Part shown: positions 51,294 to 59,052 of the stretch, piece after piece
Position numbering within the stretch: the stretch's first letter is position 1
How the letters are laid out: each line of letters begins with the position of its first letter
Assembly (NCBI RefSeq): GCF_001422325.1
Contig: NZ_LMMR01000005.1
Location: 558,001-622,000 of the forward strand
Origin: Leifsonia sp. Leaf264
Lineage (GTDB): Bacteria; Actinomycetota; Actinomycetes; Actinomycetales; Microbacteriaceae
Length of the DNA stretch: 64,000 nt
Direction of reading: 5' to 3'
Position numbers and translations under genes: made by a program
Notes under the pieces: generated by a model
Told to the model about the DNA's origin: nothing
Databases searched by the model: none
What the model saw: the letters and a program-made list of their open reading frames with translations, nothing else

Positions 51294-54200
51294 TTACTGC
51301 TGGTTCTTGGTCTTCCACTGGTCGAACGCCTGAGCGTCAGCCAGGTTGGTCGACGCGGCCCGCTGCTGCGCGAACACCGGCTGGAGCGTCGGCCCGGCCG
51401 GGGCCGGAGCCTGCTGCGGTGCCTGCTGCGGGGCGGCGCCGGGAACTGCTGCGCCCGGAGCGGGTGCTGCAGGTGCGCCACCCGGGTTGGTGCGCTGCGT
51501 TGCAGCCTTCGCCACGTGCTTCTCGTACTCGGTCTGGCCTTGGACCTTGTCCGAGACTTCCTTCGCCTTCAGGAGCCGTTCTCGGATCTCGGTTTCCTGT
51601 GTCGCGTAGGTGTCGGCCTTCGCGCTGTCCGCCAGGGTCATCTTGTCGGACACCTTCTTGTGCAGCTTCACTGCACTGTAGGCAGCGATTCCGACGGGAC
51701 CTGCGATGACGGCCGCTGTTGCCGGCAGGCCGTGCTTCAGGGCCCAACCGGTGCCCTTGGCTGCTTCCTTCGTCACGGAGCCGAGCGCCTGCTTGGAGAA
51801 CTTCACCGGGTGCTTCGCGAGGTCCCGGAGGTCCTCCCCTGCCTGGTCCTTCCAGTTCCACTTCGGGTCGCGGAGCTTCTCGCGGCCTTCGGGTGTCGCT
51901 GCTTCCTGCGGTGCGGTGAGCACCGACGCGGCGGAGTCGCCGTCGTGGAGCAAGTCGTCGAACGGCTTGGCCTCCTTCTCGTCCGGGGCTTCCGGTGCGA
52001 AGCTGCCGTCGATGGTGGAGTCGCGGCCGAACTCGGTCGACGCTGCAGCCATGTCTGCGGCTGCTGACGGGTTCGTCGGTCCGGCATCGTTCGCGGCGGC
52101 GGTGCCTGCAGCTGCACCCGCAGCGGCGGCAGCCGCGGCGGCCGCGGCGGTGTCGTCCTTGCCGAAGAGCTCCTCCCGGATGCGTGCTTCCATGGCGGTG
52201 GTGTCGCCGGTCTGGTCGAACAGCTTCCGTTCCTTCTTCGCGGCGTTCGCCTCGTCCTTGTTCTTCTTCTCCAGGGCCTTCGTCTCAGCCTTGGTGCGGG
52301 GCAGGTCGCCGGAGCCGGAACGGTTGCCGGCAGCACCGGATGCTCCGTTTCCGCCGGGGCCGGAGGTGATGCCTCGGCCGGTCGCCAGGGGGTTGCCGTT
52401 CTCGTCGACGCCGCCCTTGTTGCGGTTCAGGCCGAGGGTGTCGCGAGCCTTTCCGGTCGCCTTGTTCCAGGTGCGGTTCTGGACCGAGTTCACCAGTGCG
52501 CCGCCGGCTGCTGCAGCTCCGCCGCCCCACGCCATCATTCCGGCTGGGGTCATCGGTGACGGCTTCTTCAGGACGTTCTTGAACAGCATGTGGAGGCCGA
52601 CCATGGCGAAGATCGGTGCCATGCCCACCCAGACGATGCTGATCAGGGTGCCTGGTGCGGCGAGGACCAGCCCCATGTCGATCATCGACTGGGTCATCCA
52701 GGTGACGAGGACGAAGATGAGGGTGCTGGCGGAGGCGAGGACGGTGAAGCCGACGACCTGCTTCAGCATGCTGGCGAGCTTCGCTCCGGGGCCCTCGCGG
52801 GAGAACATGGAGGCGATGAGGGTGATCATCATGGTCATGACTGTGAGGACGGCCATGATCTTGGCGAACATGATGATGCCGGACAGGGCAACGCCGAGGA
52901 TCAGCGTGACGACGATCGTGGACAGGTAGGACATCAGGATGAGTCCGAGGGATGCGAACCCGTCGCCGGAGTTGACGCTGTTGACGAAGTTCGTCACCTC
53001 AGGGTCGTTGCTGTACTCGTTGATCTCGGCGGATCCGCCTTCGCCGACGCCGATGCGGAATCCGCTCCAGTAGTCGTCTTCGCCGTCAGCGCCGTCCATG
53101 CCGTTGCCGGACACCTGGGTGTCGTGCTGCCACCAGGTCTTGCAGTACTGGGCGTCCATCCAGGGCTTGCTGGTGTCTCCGAAGCGGTACTTGAACGCGT
53201 CCTCGATGTACCAGCTGTCGCCGTCCCAGTTGCAGGCGGCCCAGGCGATCATCGACTTGGCTTCGTCGGCGTTGTTGTACTGGTGCCATGCGCGGGACTT
53301 GTCGCCCGTGTTGTTTCCGGCTTCTGCTGAGCTGGCGATACCGGGGACGCCGTCGGTGGTCAGGTTGAACTGTGTGGTGGTGCTGACACCGATGAGCTGG
53401 TCGGCGCGGTGGCACCAGACCTTGTTGGCGTAGGGGTTGCCGGCGCCGAACTGGACGGACTTCCAGGTTTCCAGGGCGGTGGTCTGCCAGAGGGAGCTGA
53501 TCGATTCGAGGGTGGCTGAGGAGCCGTTGGATTTGAACGCGGACTGCTGGGCGGCGGCGATGTTCGCTTCGTACCTGTCGCAGGAGAGCTGCCCGCCGAG
53601 TTTGCCTTCGACCTCCGCGGTGCCGGTGGACGGGTCGGAGAAGTTGATGGCGTTCAGGGAGCTGAGGGCGGCGTTCATGCCGTCGTCGAGGAAGCCGGTG
53701 GTGGTTTTCAGCAGCCAGGCCGGCGATCCGGTGCCGGGTGTGAAGCCGGCGCCGGTGCCGTGGCTGGCTGTAGCTCCGGTTCCGAGCATGCCGATGAAGG
53801 CTACGGTGCCGACGACGCCGAGCATCCGCTTCCACAGGCGGGAGGAGTCACGGCCGCGGGCTTGGTTCCAGAAGATGGCGCCGAGCAGGGCGATCGCCAC
53901 GGCCACGAAGATGAGCGGCTGCGACCAGACGGCGTTCTTCAGCTTCTTCGTTCCCTCGTCGATCTTCTCCCCGAGAGCGTCGATCGGCTGCATGTCTGCA
54001 GCGAAGTCGGACAGCATCCCGGTGAGTCCCCAGAGGAGGCTGAGCCCGGAGAGACACATCTCCTTCATGGACTTCTGGACGTTGAGACCGGCGGACTTGA
54101 AGATGTCGTCCGGCTCGCGGACGTACAGTTTCGACGTGATGTCGGACCAACGGTTCAGCCCGATCCACTCGCTCGTCTTCGGGTCGTCGCTGCCGGACGG

Positions 54201-54410
54201 CTTGACCGACGGCGACGGGTCGCCGAGGGCTGCCGACGCCTGGACTGACGTGGAAGCGAGCTCGACCTGAGCTGACGCCACAGACTGGGTGATCTCGGAC
54301 TGGTGGCTGATGACTGCGGCGTTTGCGGCGGTCGGTGCGAAGACGATGGACAGCGCGATGAACGCCCCGATGAGGGTGGCCAGTCGAGTGCGTCTGGTGG
54401 GGGTGTTCAT
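51294..54410 (-). CDS. VirB6/TrbL-like T4SS membrane protein, 1038 aa
   Basis: Signal peptide (GAFIALSIVFAPTAANA), exported segment, two helices (LIFVAVAIALLGAIFWNQA; LGVVGTVAFIGMLGTGATA), a Cys/Trp-rich extracellular loop, then a cluster of about five helices (LGLILMSYLSTIVVTLILGV, IMAVLTVMTMMITLIASMF, GFTVLASASTLIFVLVTWMT, LISIVWVGMAPIFAMVGLHM) and a 400-residue Ala/Lys/Glu-rich cytoplasmic tail with coiled coils and a PAPGAAVPGAAPQQAPQQ linker. This layout fits the channel protein of actinobacterial conjugation systems; the call rests on topology and neighbours. ATG 54410 follows AGGA, 12 bases after the PrgI-like gene. Confidence 0.7.
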   Translation of the reverse strand: MNTPTRRTRLATLIGAFIALSIVFAPTAANAAVISHQSEITQSVASAQVELASTSVQASAALGDPSPSVKPSGSDDPKTSEWIGLNRWSDITSKLYVREPDDIFKSAGLNVQKSMKEMCLSGLSLLWGLTGMLSDFAADMQPIDALGEKIDEGTKKLKNAVWSQPLIFVAVAIALLGAIFWNQARGRDSSRLWKRMLGVVGTVAFIGMLGTGATASHGTGAGFTPGTGSPAWLLKTTTGFLDDGMNAALSSLNAINFSDPSTGTAEVEGKLGGQLSCDRYEANIAAAQQSAFKSNGSSATLESISSLWQTTALETWKSVQFGAGNPYANKVWCHRADQLIGVSTTTQFNLTTDGVPGIASSAEAGNNTGDKSRAWHQYNNADEAKSMIAWAACNWDGDSWYIEDAFKYRFGDTSKPWMDAQYCKTWWQHDTQVSGNGMDGADGEDDYWSGFRIGVGEGGSAEINEYSNDPEVTNFVNSVNSGDGFASLGLILMSYLSTIVVTLILGVALSGIIMFAKIMAVLTVMTMMITLIASMFSREGPGAKLASMLKQVVGFTVLASASTLIFVLVTWMTQSMIDMGLVLAAPGTLISIVWVGMAPIFAMVGLHMLFKNVLKKPSPMTPAGMMAWGGGAAAAGGALVNSVQNRTWNKATGKARDTLGLNRNKGGVDENGNPLATGRGITSGPGGNGASGAAGNRSGSGDLPRTKAETKALEKKNKDEANAAKKERKLFDQTGDTTAMEARIREELFGKDDTAAAAAAAAAAGAAAGTAAANDAGPTNPSAAADMAAASTEFGRDSTIDGSFAPEAPDEKEAKPFDDLLHDGDSAASVLTAPQEAATPEGREKLRDPKWNWKDQAGEDLRDLAKHPVKFSKQALGSVTKEAAKGTGWALKHGLPATAAVIAGPVGIAAYSAVKLHKKVSDKMTLADSAKADTYATQETEIRERLLKAKEVSDKVQGQTEYEKHVAKAATQRTNPGGAPAAPAPGAAVPGAAPQQAPQQAPAPAGPTLQPVFAQQRAASTNLADAQAFDQWKTKNQQ

Positions 54411-54422
54411 GGAGTCTTCGTC

Positions 54423-54953
54423 CTAGTCGAGAAGGTCTGAGCGTGTGGTGGGGGTGGCTTGGGTCTTGGCCGTCTTCCCGTAGGCGGGTGCGAGGGAGAC
54501 ATCCCGTCGGGTCTTCCCCTTCGCAGGCAGAGGGTCGGGGCCGAACAGGTCCGGCCCGGGGATGGAGGTCCCGCCGAGCACCGCCTCCGAAGAGGAGACG
54601 ACCCGGCCGATGCTGGAGTGCTTCGGGAGTGGGACGCCGCAGACGAGGATCTGCTTCGACAGCTCCTTGGCGGCTTTCCGGTCGACCAGCAGTTTGTACA
54701 TCGGCATCTGCAGGCCCTTCTGTGCCCTGTACCGGAACAGGAACCATCCCAGTACAGAGCACAGAGCAGGCACGATGACGAGGGCGGGCATGCCGATGAT
54801 CGCGTAGACGATGATCGTCGGGAACAACGAGGCGATGAGCGAGAAGATCGTGATGATCGTCGTCGTCTTATCAGCCTCGAAGGTCAGGATGATGATCTTC
54901 CGGTCGACGTTCTTCTTTCGCCCAGTGAGGTGCGTGAGCGAATAGAAGTACAT
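54423..54953 (-). CDS. VirB3/PrgI-like T4SS membrane protein, 176 aa
   Basis: Two adjacent membrane helices (ITIFSLIASLFPTIIVYAII and ALVIVPALCSVLGWFLFRYR) preceded by a short folded part and followed by GLQMPMYKLLVDRKAAKELS and a disordered tail. Size, topology and its position between the pilin-like and TrbL-like genes fit PrgI/VirB3-family inner-membrane components. It starts 3 bases after the stop of 54957; part of the same operon. No VirB4 ATPase follows, unlike in most T4SS loci. Confidence 0.6.
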   Translation of the reverse strand: MYFYSLTHLTGRKKNVDRKIIILTFEADKTTTIITIFSLIASLFPTIIVYAIIGMPALVIVPALCSVLGWFLFRYRAQKGLQMPMYKLLVDRKAAKELSKQILVCGVPLPKHSSIGRVVSSSEAVLGGTSIPGPDLFGPDPLPAKGKTRRDVSLAPAYGKTAKTQATPTTRSDLLD

Positions 54954-54956
54954 GGC

Positions 54957-55292
54957 TTACGCGGAGGTGCCGGAGATCGACTGCAGCAGCTTCACTGCGG
55001 CGTTGATGACGAGCTGGAGGGCTGTCAGGATCGCCGGGATCAGGAAGTTCGGGCCGATCATCAGTCCGCCGAGGGCCAGGGTCCACCAGATGGGGCTCTG
55101 GCGGGCGCCGCCTCCGCGTCGCTTGTCCCAGAAGAACTTCAGGATGGACCATGCGATCAGGGCGACGCCGACGATGGTGACCGTCGTCTCGACGGCGCTT
55201 CCCTCGTAGGAGCCCGACACCTTCTGCCAGAAGGTGCTCCATGCGCCCTTGAGGTCCAGCGTGCTGGAGGTTCCTGCGGTGTGGATGAGCAT
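54957..55292 (-). CDS. VirB2/TrbC-like membrane protein, 111 aa
   Basis: Hydrophobic helices at VETTVTIVGVALIAWSILKF, WWTLALGGLMIGPNFLIPAI and LQLVINAAVKLLQSI with a basic GGG loop between (DKRRGGGARQS): the layout of T4SS pilin-like subunits, though no signal peptide is evident. First gene of the transfer-like operon. ATG 55292 has GAAAGG; a motif lies about 42 bases upstream. Confidence 0.6.
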   Translation of the reverse strand: MLIHTAGTSSTLDLKGAWSTFWQKVSGSYEGSAVETTVTIVGVALIAWSILKFFWDKRRGGGARQSPIWWTLALGGLMIGPNFLIPAILTALQLVINAAVKLLQSISGTSA

Positions 55293-55334
55293 TATGTGTG
55301 CCTTTCAGGTCGTTGCGGCTTTCCAGCCGGGGCT

Positions 55335-55352
55335 GACCGCAAGACATGTGGC
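55335..55352 (-). promoter_or_regulatory. Start-associated motif with leader
   Basis: GCCACATGTCTTGCGGTC; 42-base leader to ATG 55292; second motif at 55381 in the same direction. Confidence 0.55.
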
Positions 55353-55380
55353 GAATCGCCGGTGTCCTTGTAGGTCAACC

Positions 55381-55399
55381 GGAGGCATAAGTGTGCGGC
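55381..55399 (-). promoter_or_regulatory. Second motif of a tandem pair
   Basis: GCCGCACACTTATGCCTCC; overlaps the arm of the terminator at 55395 and lies 47 bases upstream of the block at 55335. No start codon at the expected place. Confidence 0.45.
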
Positions 55400-55425
55400 C
55401 GGTTCAGGAGTCCCGAACCGGCCGC
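55395..55425 (-). terminator. Hairpin after acidic protein gene
   Basis: GCGGCCGGTTC / GAACCGGCCGC, perfect 11-bp stem with a 9-base loop. Confidence 0.8.
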
Positions 55426-55446
55426 TGGTGGTGCTTGTGACGCTGC

Positions 55447-56664
55447 TTAGACGAGACGGCGCGTGCGCTTCTCGGCTCCTTCAGTCGCCAGGTGGAGTGC
55501 GGACTCCCACAGCTCGTGGGCGTAGTCAGCGCGAGCGCGGACCATCTCCACGAAGTCCTCCTTGGCGGACTGGGTGATGTTTCCGAACGGGGCGAACAGG
55601 GCGTCCGAACCGTCGGTCTTGTAGCCGAACATGAAGTCGCTGCAGGCGTCGAGGACGTCCTCCTGGTTGCGGAGGGTGGCGGCGACCTTGCGGCCTTCCT
55701 TCTCGGTGAAGAGGTCGGAGACCGGTGCGGGTGCGTCGAACGCGACGGCGACAGCCGGGTAGAAGTTCCGTCGGGTCTGGGCGAGGCTGAGGTTCCCGAC
55801 TTCGCGGGCTTCCAGCATCTGGTCTGCGACGGAGCCCTCGCCCACGTAGGTGGTGCCGCGGCCGTAGCCGGAGTCCTCCATGACCTCGTCAGCGAACGTC
55901 TCCGAGTACGCGTCGAGGCTGGTGTTGCCTCCGGCGAGGTACTTCTCGAACCCCTTCTCCGGGCGGTTGCGGGGGTTGAAGTTGGAGCCGACACGCATCT
56001 CCTTGGCGAGCAGCGACACCTCACGCTTGGTGTAGCTCACGCCGACACGCTCAGCTTCGTCGATGGCCTGCTTCAGCAGACCGATCGCCTTCTTCGTCTC
56101 GTGGCGGACGCCTTCGTTGATGATGCGCGACGGGATCTTGTTCCCGACGGACTGGATGACCTTCTTGTTGACGACCTTGCCGACGTGGACACGGTCGTAC
56201 ATCTCGGCGACGAGGGTGCCGGCGGCTTCCGTCATCTGCTCGTACGTCATCGGGGTGCGGCTGTAGATGCCGGCCATGACCTTGTTGGCTTCGTGGAGCA
56301 GCTGGCTTGCGCCTTCGCGGACGATCTTGTTGTCGGAGGAGCGGATCATCGCGGTGAAGTTGGCGTAGCCTTCGTCGTCGATGTCGTAGTCGTCCGACTC
56401 GTCGTCCTCGTCCTCAGCGACGTTCTCAGCGTCGACGTCGTTCAGGTCCTCGTCGGCGTCCGGCTCGGTGAGGTGCTCGTAGGTGGCGAGGAGCTCGTCG
56501 AGGTTCTCCGGCTCGACGATGTCGGTTCCGAGGACCATGCCGTCGACGCGGTAGGTCTTCTCGCCGTAGCGTCCCTTCTCGCCCAGACCCTGCTTGCGGG
56601 GCTGGACCGTCTGGACTGCAACGAGCTTCGGAGCGGCGGTCGTGGAGGTGGTGTTTTTCGTCAT
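55447..56664 (-). CDS. Acidic hypothetical protein, 405 aa
   Basis: Soluble. A very acidic stretch (LNDVDAENVAEDEDDESDDY) follows a short basic N-terminus; the rest is helical (HETKKAIGLLKQAIDEAERV). No family recognised. ATG 56664 abuts the motif. It lies between the T4SS-like operon and the signal peptidase, so it may belong to the transfer functions. Confidence 0.65.
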   Translation of the reverse strand: MTKNTTSTTAAPKLVAVQTVQPRKQGLGEKGRYGEKTYRVDGMVLGTDIVEPENLDELLATYEHLTEPDADEDLNDVDAENVAEDEDDESDDYDIDDEGYANFTAMIRSSDNKIVREGASQLLHEANKVMAGIYSRTPMTYEQMTEAAGTLVAEMYDRVHVGKVVNKKVIQSVGNKIPSRIINEGVRHETKKAIGLLKQAIDEAERVGVSYTKREVSLLAKEMRVGSNFNPRNRPEKGFEKYLAGGNTSLDAYSETFADEVMEDSGYGRGTTYVGEGSVADQMLEAREVGNLSLAQTRRNFYPAVAVAFDAPAPVSDLFTEKEGRKVAATLRNQEDVLDACSDFMFGYKTDGSDALFAPFGNITQSAKEDFVEMVRARADYAHELWESALHLATEGAEKRTRRLV

Positions 56665-56682
56665 GAACCGTAGGTGTGCGGC
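56665..56682 (-). promoter_or_regulatory. Start-associated motif, abuts start (18 nt)
   Basis: GCCGCACACCTACGGTTC ends at ATG 56664. Confidence 0.7.
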
Positions 56683-56732
56683 ACATTTCGGGTCCGATTC
56701 GGTGACGGCGTGTCGCCAGTGCTGACGCGGAA

Positions 56733-57443
56733 TTAGCCGTTCAGGCCGGGGACCAATTTCAGGTCCGCGAGAGGCCACAGGACCACGGCGGCTCGCCCCA
56801 TGACGAGGTCTTCGTCGACGTACGGTCCGGACGGGTCGTCCTGGTGGAATCGGGAGTCCGCGGAGTTCTCCCGGTTGTCTCCCATGACCCACAACTTCCC
56901 GTCGGGGACGGTGATGTCGAACGGGACTGTGGAGGCGCTGGTGACGGTCCTCGGCAGGTACGGTTCGTCCAGCGGGGCGTCGTTCAGGAGGAGGACCCCG
57001 TCTGATCCGACGGCCACGTGGTCGCCGGGGAGGCCGATGACGCGTTTGACGAGCAGGTCTCCGTGGGTGTCGGCGATCACTTTCGCGTCCACCAGGAACT
57101 CGTACAGCGGGTCCGGCATGGTTTGGGTGTTCGGAGGAAGCCATCCGCCCGGGTCTTCGAACACGACGACGTCGCCTCGTTCGATATCGAATACGTGCCC
57201 GGTGAGTTGCTCCACGCCGACCCTGTCGCCGACCTTCAACGTCGGGTCCATCGATGCGCTGGGGATCAGGGCGAGGGTGAACAGGTACTGCCGGATGAGG
57301 ACGGCGGCGACGATGGAGACGGCGATCACGATCGTGTAGCTCAGCAGGCGTCTCCACCCGCGGCCGCGTCGCTGCTTCGTCATCGCCTTCCGGCGCGTCG
57401 GCTGTGCGCGGCGGCCCCGCGACTTCTCTGTCTCATCCGTCAC
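56733..57443 (-). CDS. lepB: Signal peptidase I
   Basis: 236 residues. Basic N-terminus, one membrane helix (TIVIAVSIVAAVLIRQYLF), then LIPSASMDPTLKVGDRV with the catalytic Ser before Met, GDVVVFEDPGGW, HGDLLVKRVIGLPGD with the catalytic Lys, and VMGDNRENSADSRF. Removes signal peptides on the outer membrane face. A signal peptidase on an accessory element next to secreted and T4SS-like proteins suggests processing of the element's own exports. GTG 57443 abuts the motif. Confidence 0.95.
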   Translation of the reverse strand: MTDETEKSRGRRAQPTRRKAMTKQRRGRGWRRLLSYTIVIAVSIVAAVLIRQYLFTLALIPSASMDPTLKVGDRVGVEQLTGHVFDIERGDVVVFEDPGGWLPPNTQTMPDPLYEFLVDAKVIADTHGDLLVKRVIGLPGDHVAVGSDGVLLLNDAPLDEPYLPRTVTSASTVPFDITVPDGKLWVMGDNRENSADSRFHQDDPSGPYVDEDLVMGRAAVVLWPLADLKLVPGLNG

Positions 57444-57461
57444 ACGGGAAAGGCATGTGGC
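57444..57461 (-). promoter_or_regulatory. Start-associated motif, abuts start (18 nt)
   Basis: GCCACATGCCTTTCCCGT ends at GTG 57443. Confidence 0.7.
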
Positions 57462-57468
57462 GGAACGG

Positions 57469-58293
57469 TCAGGTTCGGCAGCCGACCAGGATCGCTTTCA
57501 TGGACTCCCGCTCGCCGTCTGTGACGGTCAGCGCGTACTTCGTTTTCACGGTGATCTGGCGGGCCAGGAAGTCGCAGGCGTAGGTGACGTCCGGTGGGGC
57601 CCACTGGTCGGCGGGACGGCCGGCCCGAGCGGACGAGGATGCTTCGTCGACGGTGATCATGTTCAGCGGGTCGTTGGCGAACTTCACCAGCTTCACCGGG
57701 TTCCAGGTGCTCGCCCCGGACTGCCAAGCGTCAGCGAGGCCCACAACGCGGTCCACGGTGATGGAGGCGGGGCTCTGCTTGCTGGTGTACTCCACCTTCG
57801 CTCCGGTGTACGGGTCGGTCAGCGAACCGGACTTCACCGTGCAGCCGTCCTTCGACTTCACCACTTTGGTGAGGTCGCGGTCCAAGGTGTCCGCGAAGGT
57901 GTCGCAGCCGTTCCTGTTGATGTCGACCCATCCGTCGCCGAACTCCGATGCGTCGAAGTTGTCGGCTGGGTCGTCTGTCGCGCCGAGCTTCTCCAAGCTC
58001 TTCAGGGCGCTCTTCGCTGAGATCGTCAGCTTCTTCGCCGGGGTGGCGGACTTCTTATCGTCGATGGTCTGCTCCACCTCAGCGGGTTCGCCCGGCGGGG
58101 CGTCGTCCGCTTCCTCTTCGGCGGTGGTGGACCCGGTGACAGACATGATCGCTGACGCGACTTCGCCGAGGGCGGCGTTCACTTTCGGCATCTGTCCGGA
58201 GGTGCTGAGCAGCACCACCAAGGCGATGACTCCGAGGAGGACGACGAAGCCGTTCTGGAAGAACCCTCCGCCGTTGTTCTGTCCGGGGCGCAT
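57469..58293 (-). CDS. Exported HNH (DUF1524)-like protein with altered active site
   Basis: 274 residues. One membrane helix (GFVVLLGVIALVVLL), a Pro/Glu linker, then a DUF1524-type secreted nuclease fold: DINRNGCDTFADTLDRDL, SITVDRVVGLADAWQSGAST, VKFANDPLNMITVDEA, WAPPDVTYACDFLARQ and ITVKTKYALTVTDGERESM. The usual DHVV His is replaced by Arg (DRVV), and the usual Asn..Lys segment reads SSSARAGRP, so nuclease activity is doubtful. Its ATG shares one base with the upstream stop (TGATG). Confidence 0.75.
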   Translation of the reverse strand: MRPGQNNGGGFFQNGFVVLLGVIALVVLLSTSGQMPKVNAALGEVASAIMSVTGSTTAEEEADDAPPGEPAEVEQTIDDKKSATPAKKLTISAKSALKSLEKLGATDDPADNFDASEFGDGWVDINRNGCDTFADTLDRDLTKVVKSKDGCTVKSGSLTDPYTGAKVEYTSKQSPASITVDRVVGLADAWQSGASTWNPVKLVKFANDPLNMITVDEASSSARAGRPADQWAPPDVTYACDFLARQITVKTKYALTVTDGERESMKAILVGCRT

Positions 58294-58457
58294 CAGAACG
58301 GGACGGTGACGTCGATGGGGATGAACGGTCGGTCCGACAGCTGCACGGCGTCCAGGAAGACTGTGACGTCAGGCTGCGCCGCCTCATCGAACATGCTGGC
58401 GAAATCATCCGCGTTGATGGAGTCGGTGACGGCGTCCGCGTCGAAGAAAATGTCCAT
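58293..58457 (-). CDS. Small acidic protein, 54 aa
   Basis: MDIFFDADAVTDSINADDFA...PIDVTVPF; acidic, aromatic-rich. ATG 58457 abuts the motif exactly, supporting this short gene; the stop TGA overlaps the ATG of the exported nuclease-like protein, so it is coupled to it and could be a partner or an immunity-like factor (inference only). Confidence 0.55.
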   Translation of the reverse strand: MDIFFDADAVTDSINADDFASMFDEAAQPDVTVFLDAVQLSDRPFIPIDVTVPF

Positions 58458-58475
58458 GAGGCTTACATGCGCGGT
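58458..58475 (-). promoter_or_regulatory. Start-associated motif variant, abuts start (18 nt)
   Basis: ACCGCGCATGTAAGCCTC ends at ATG 58457. Confidence 0.6.
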
Positions 58476-58476
58476 T

Positions 58477-59034
58477 TCACGCAGCAATGCGGGAAACAGG
58501 GCTCAGCTGGATCGGGGCCGCCCCGATGCCGGCAACCTCCAAGGTGCGCTTGGCGGCAGCAGCCACGACAGCGTCATCGGCGTCGGAGAGGAAGTCCAGG
58601 ATCTCCGGGTGGAGGCACCTGTTGCGGGCGGCGACCAGCTGCTCCTCGGGGAACGCTTCGTCGACCAGGTCCAGCTGCACTGTGAACGGGAGCTTCCCGA
58701 AGCTCGGGTTGGCGAACGCGCCGGCCGGGACCAGCAGACGGCTCTCGTGAAGGTGGAGCAGGTCGCCGGCGTTCAGCGATCGGTTCGACTGCGCAGCCTC
58801 AGCGATCAGCAGGTTCTCGTCCGCCGCCATGCTGAGCGCCGCCCGCCGGTCAGCCCAGGCGGCCTCCTGGGCGCGGGCGTCGTCGTACCGACGGAACCCA
58901 GCCTCCCAGTCGGCGGTGAACTCGTCAGCTTCCCATTGGAAGTCGGGGAGTTCAGCTTCGTGGCAGGGAGCTGAGGAGTACCGGCCGTTGCTGCTGCGGG
59001 GCTGGTCGATGAGAGCTGAGTCGGTGGTCTGCAT
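58477..59034 (-). CDS. LRV-like helical repeat protein with N-terminal GRY tag, 185 aa
   Basis: DQPRSSNGRYSSAPCHEAEL near residues 10-29 matches the GKF/GQF tag of 31514 and 32932. The helical part has ALSMAADENLLIAEAAQSNR, AFANPSFGKLPFTVQL and RNRCLHPEILDFLSDADDAV, i.e. the same NP and HP turns. A shorter member of the family. ATG 59034 abuts the motif. Confidence 0.55.
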   Translation of the reverse strand: MQTTDSALIDQPRSSNGRYSSAPCHEAELPDFQWEADEFTADWEAGFRRYDDARAQEAAWADRRAALSMAADENLLIAEAAQSNRSLNAGDLLHLHESRLLVPAGAFANPSFGKLPFTVQLDLVDEAFPEEQLVAARNRCLHPEILDFLSDADDAVVAAAAKRTLEVAGIGAAPIQLSPVSRIAA

Positions 59035-59052
59035 GAGTTCTAGGTGTGTGGC
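59035..59052 (-). promoter_or_regulatory. Start-associated motif, abuts start (18 nt)
   Basis: GCCACACACCTAGAACTC ends at ATG 59034. Confidence 0.7.

Noticed and set aside
55301-55389. 27-codon frame inside the leader before the VirB2-like gene
   Set aside because: Its ATG lies only 11 bases after the motif start and has no ribosome-binding site; the region is better explained as tandem promoters plus leader.
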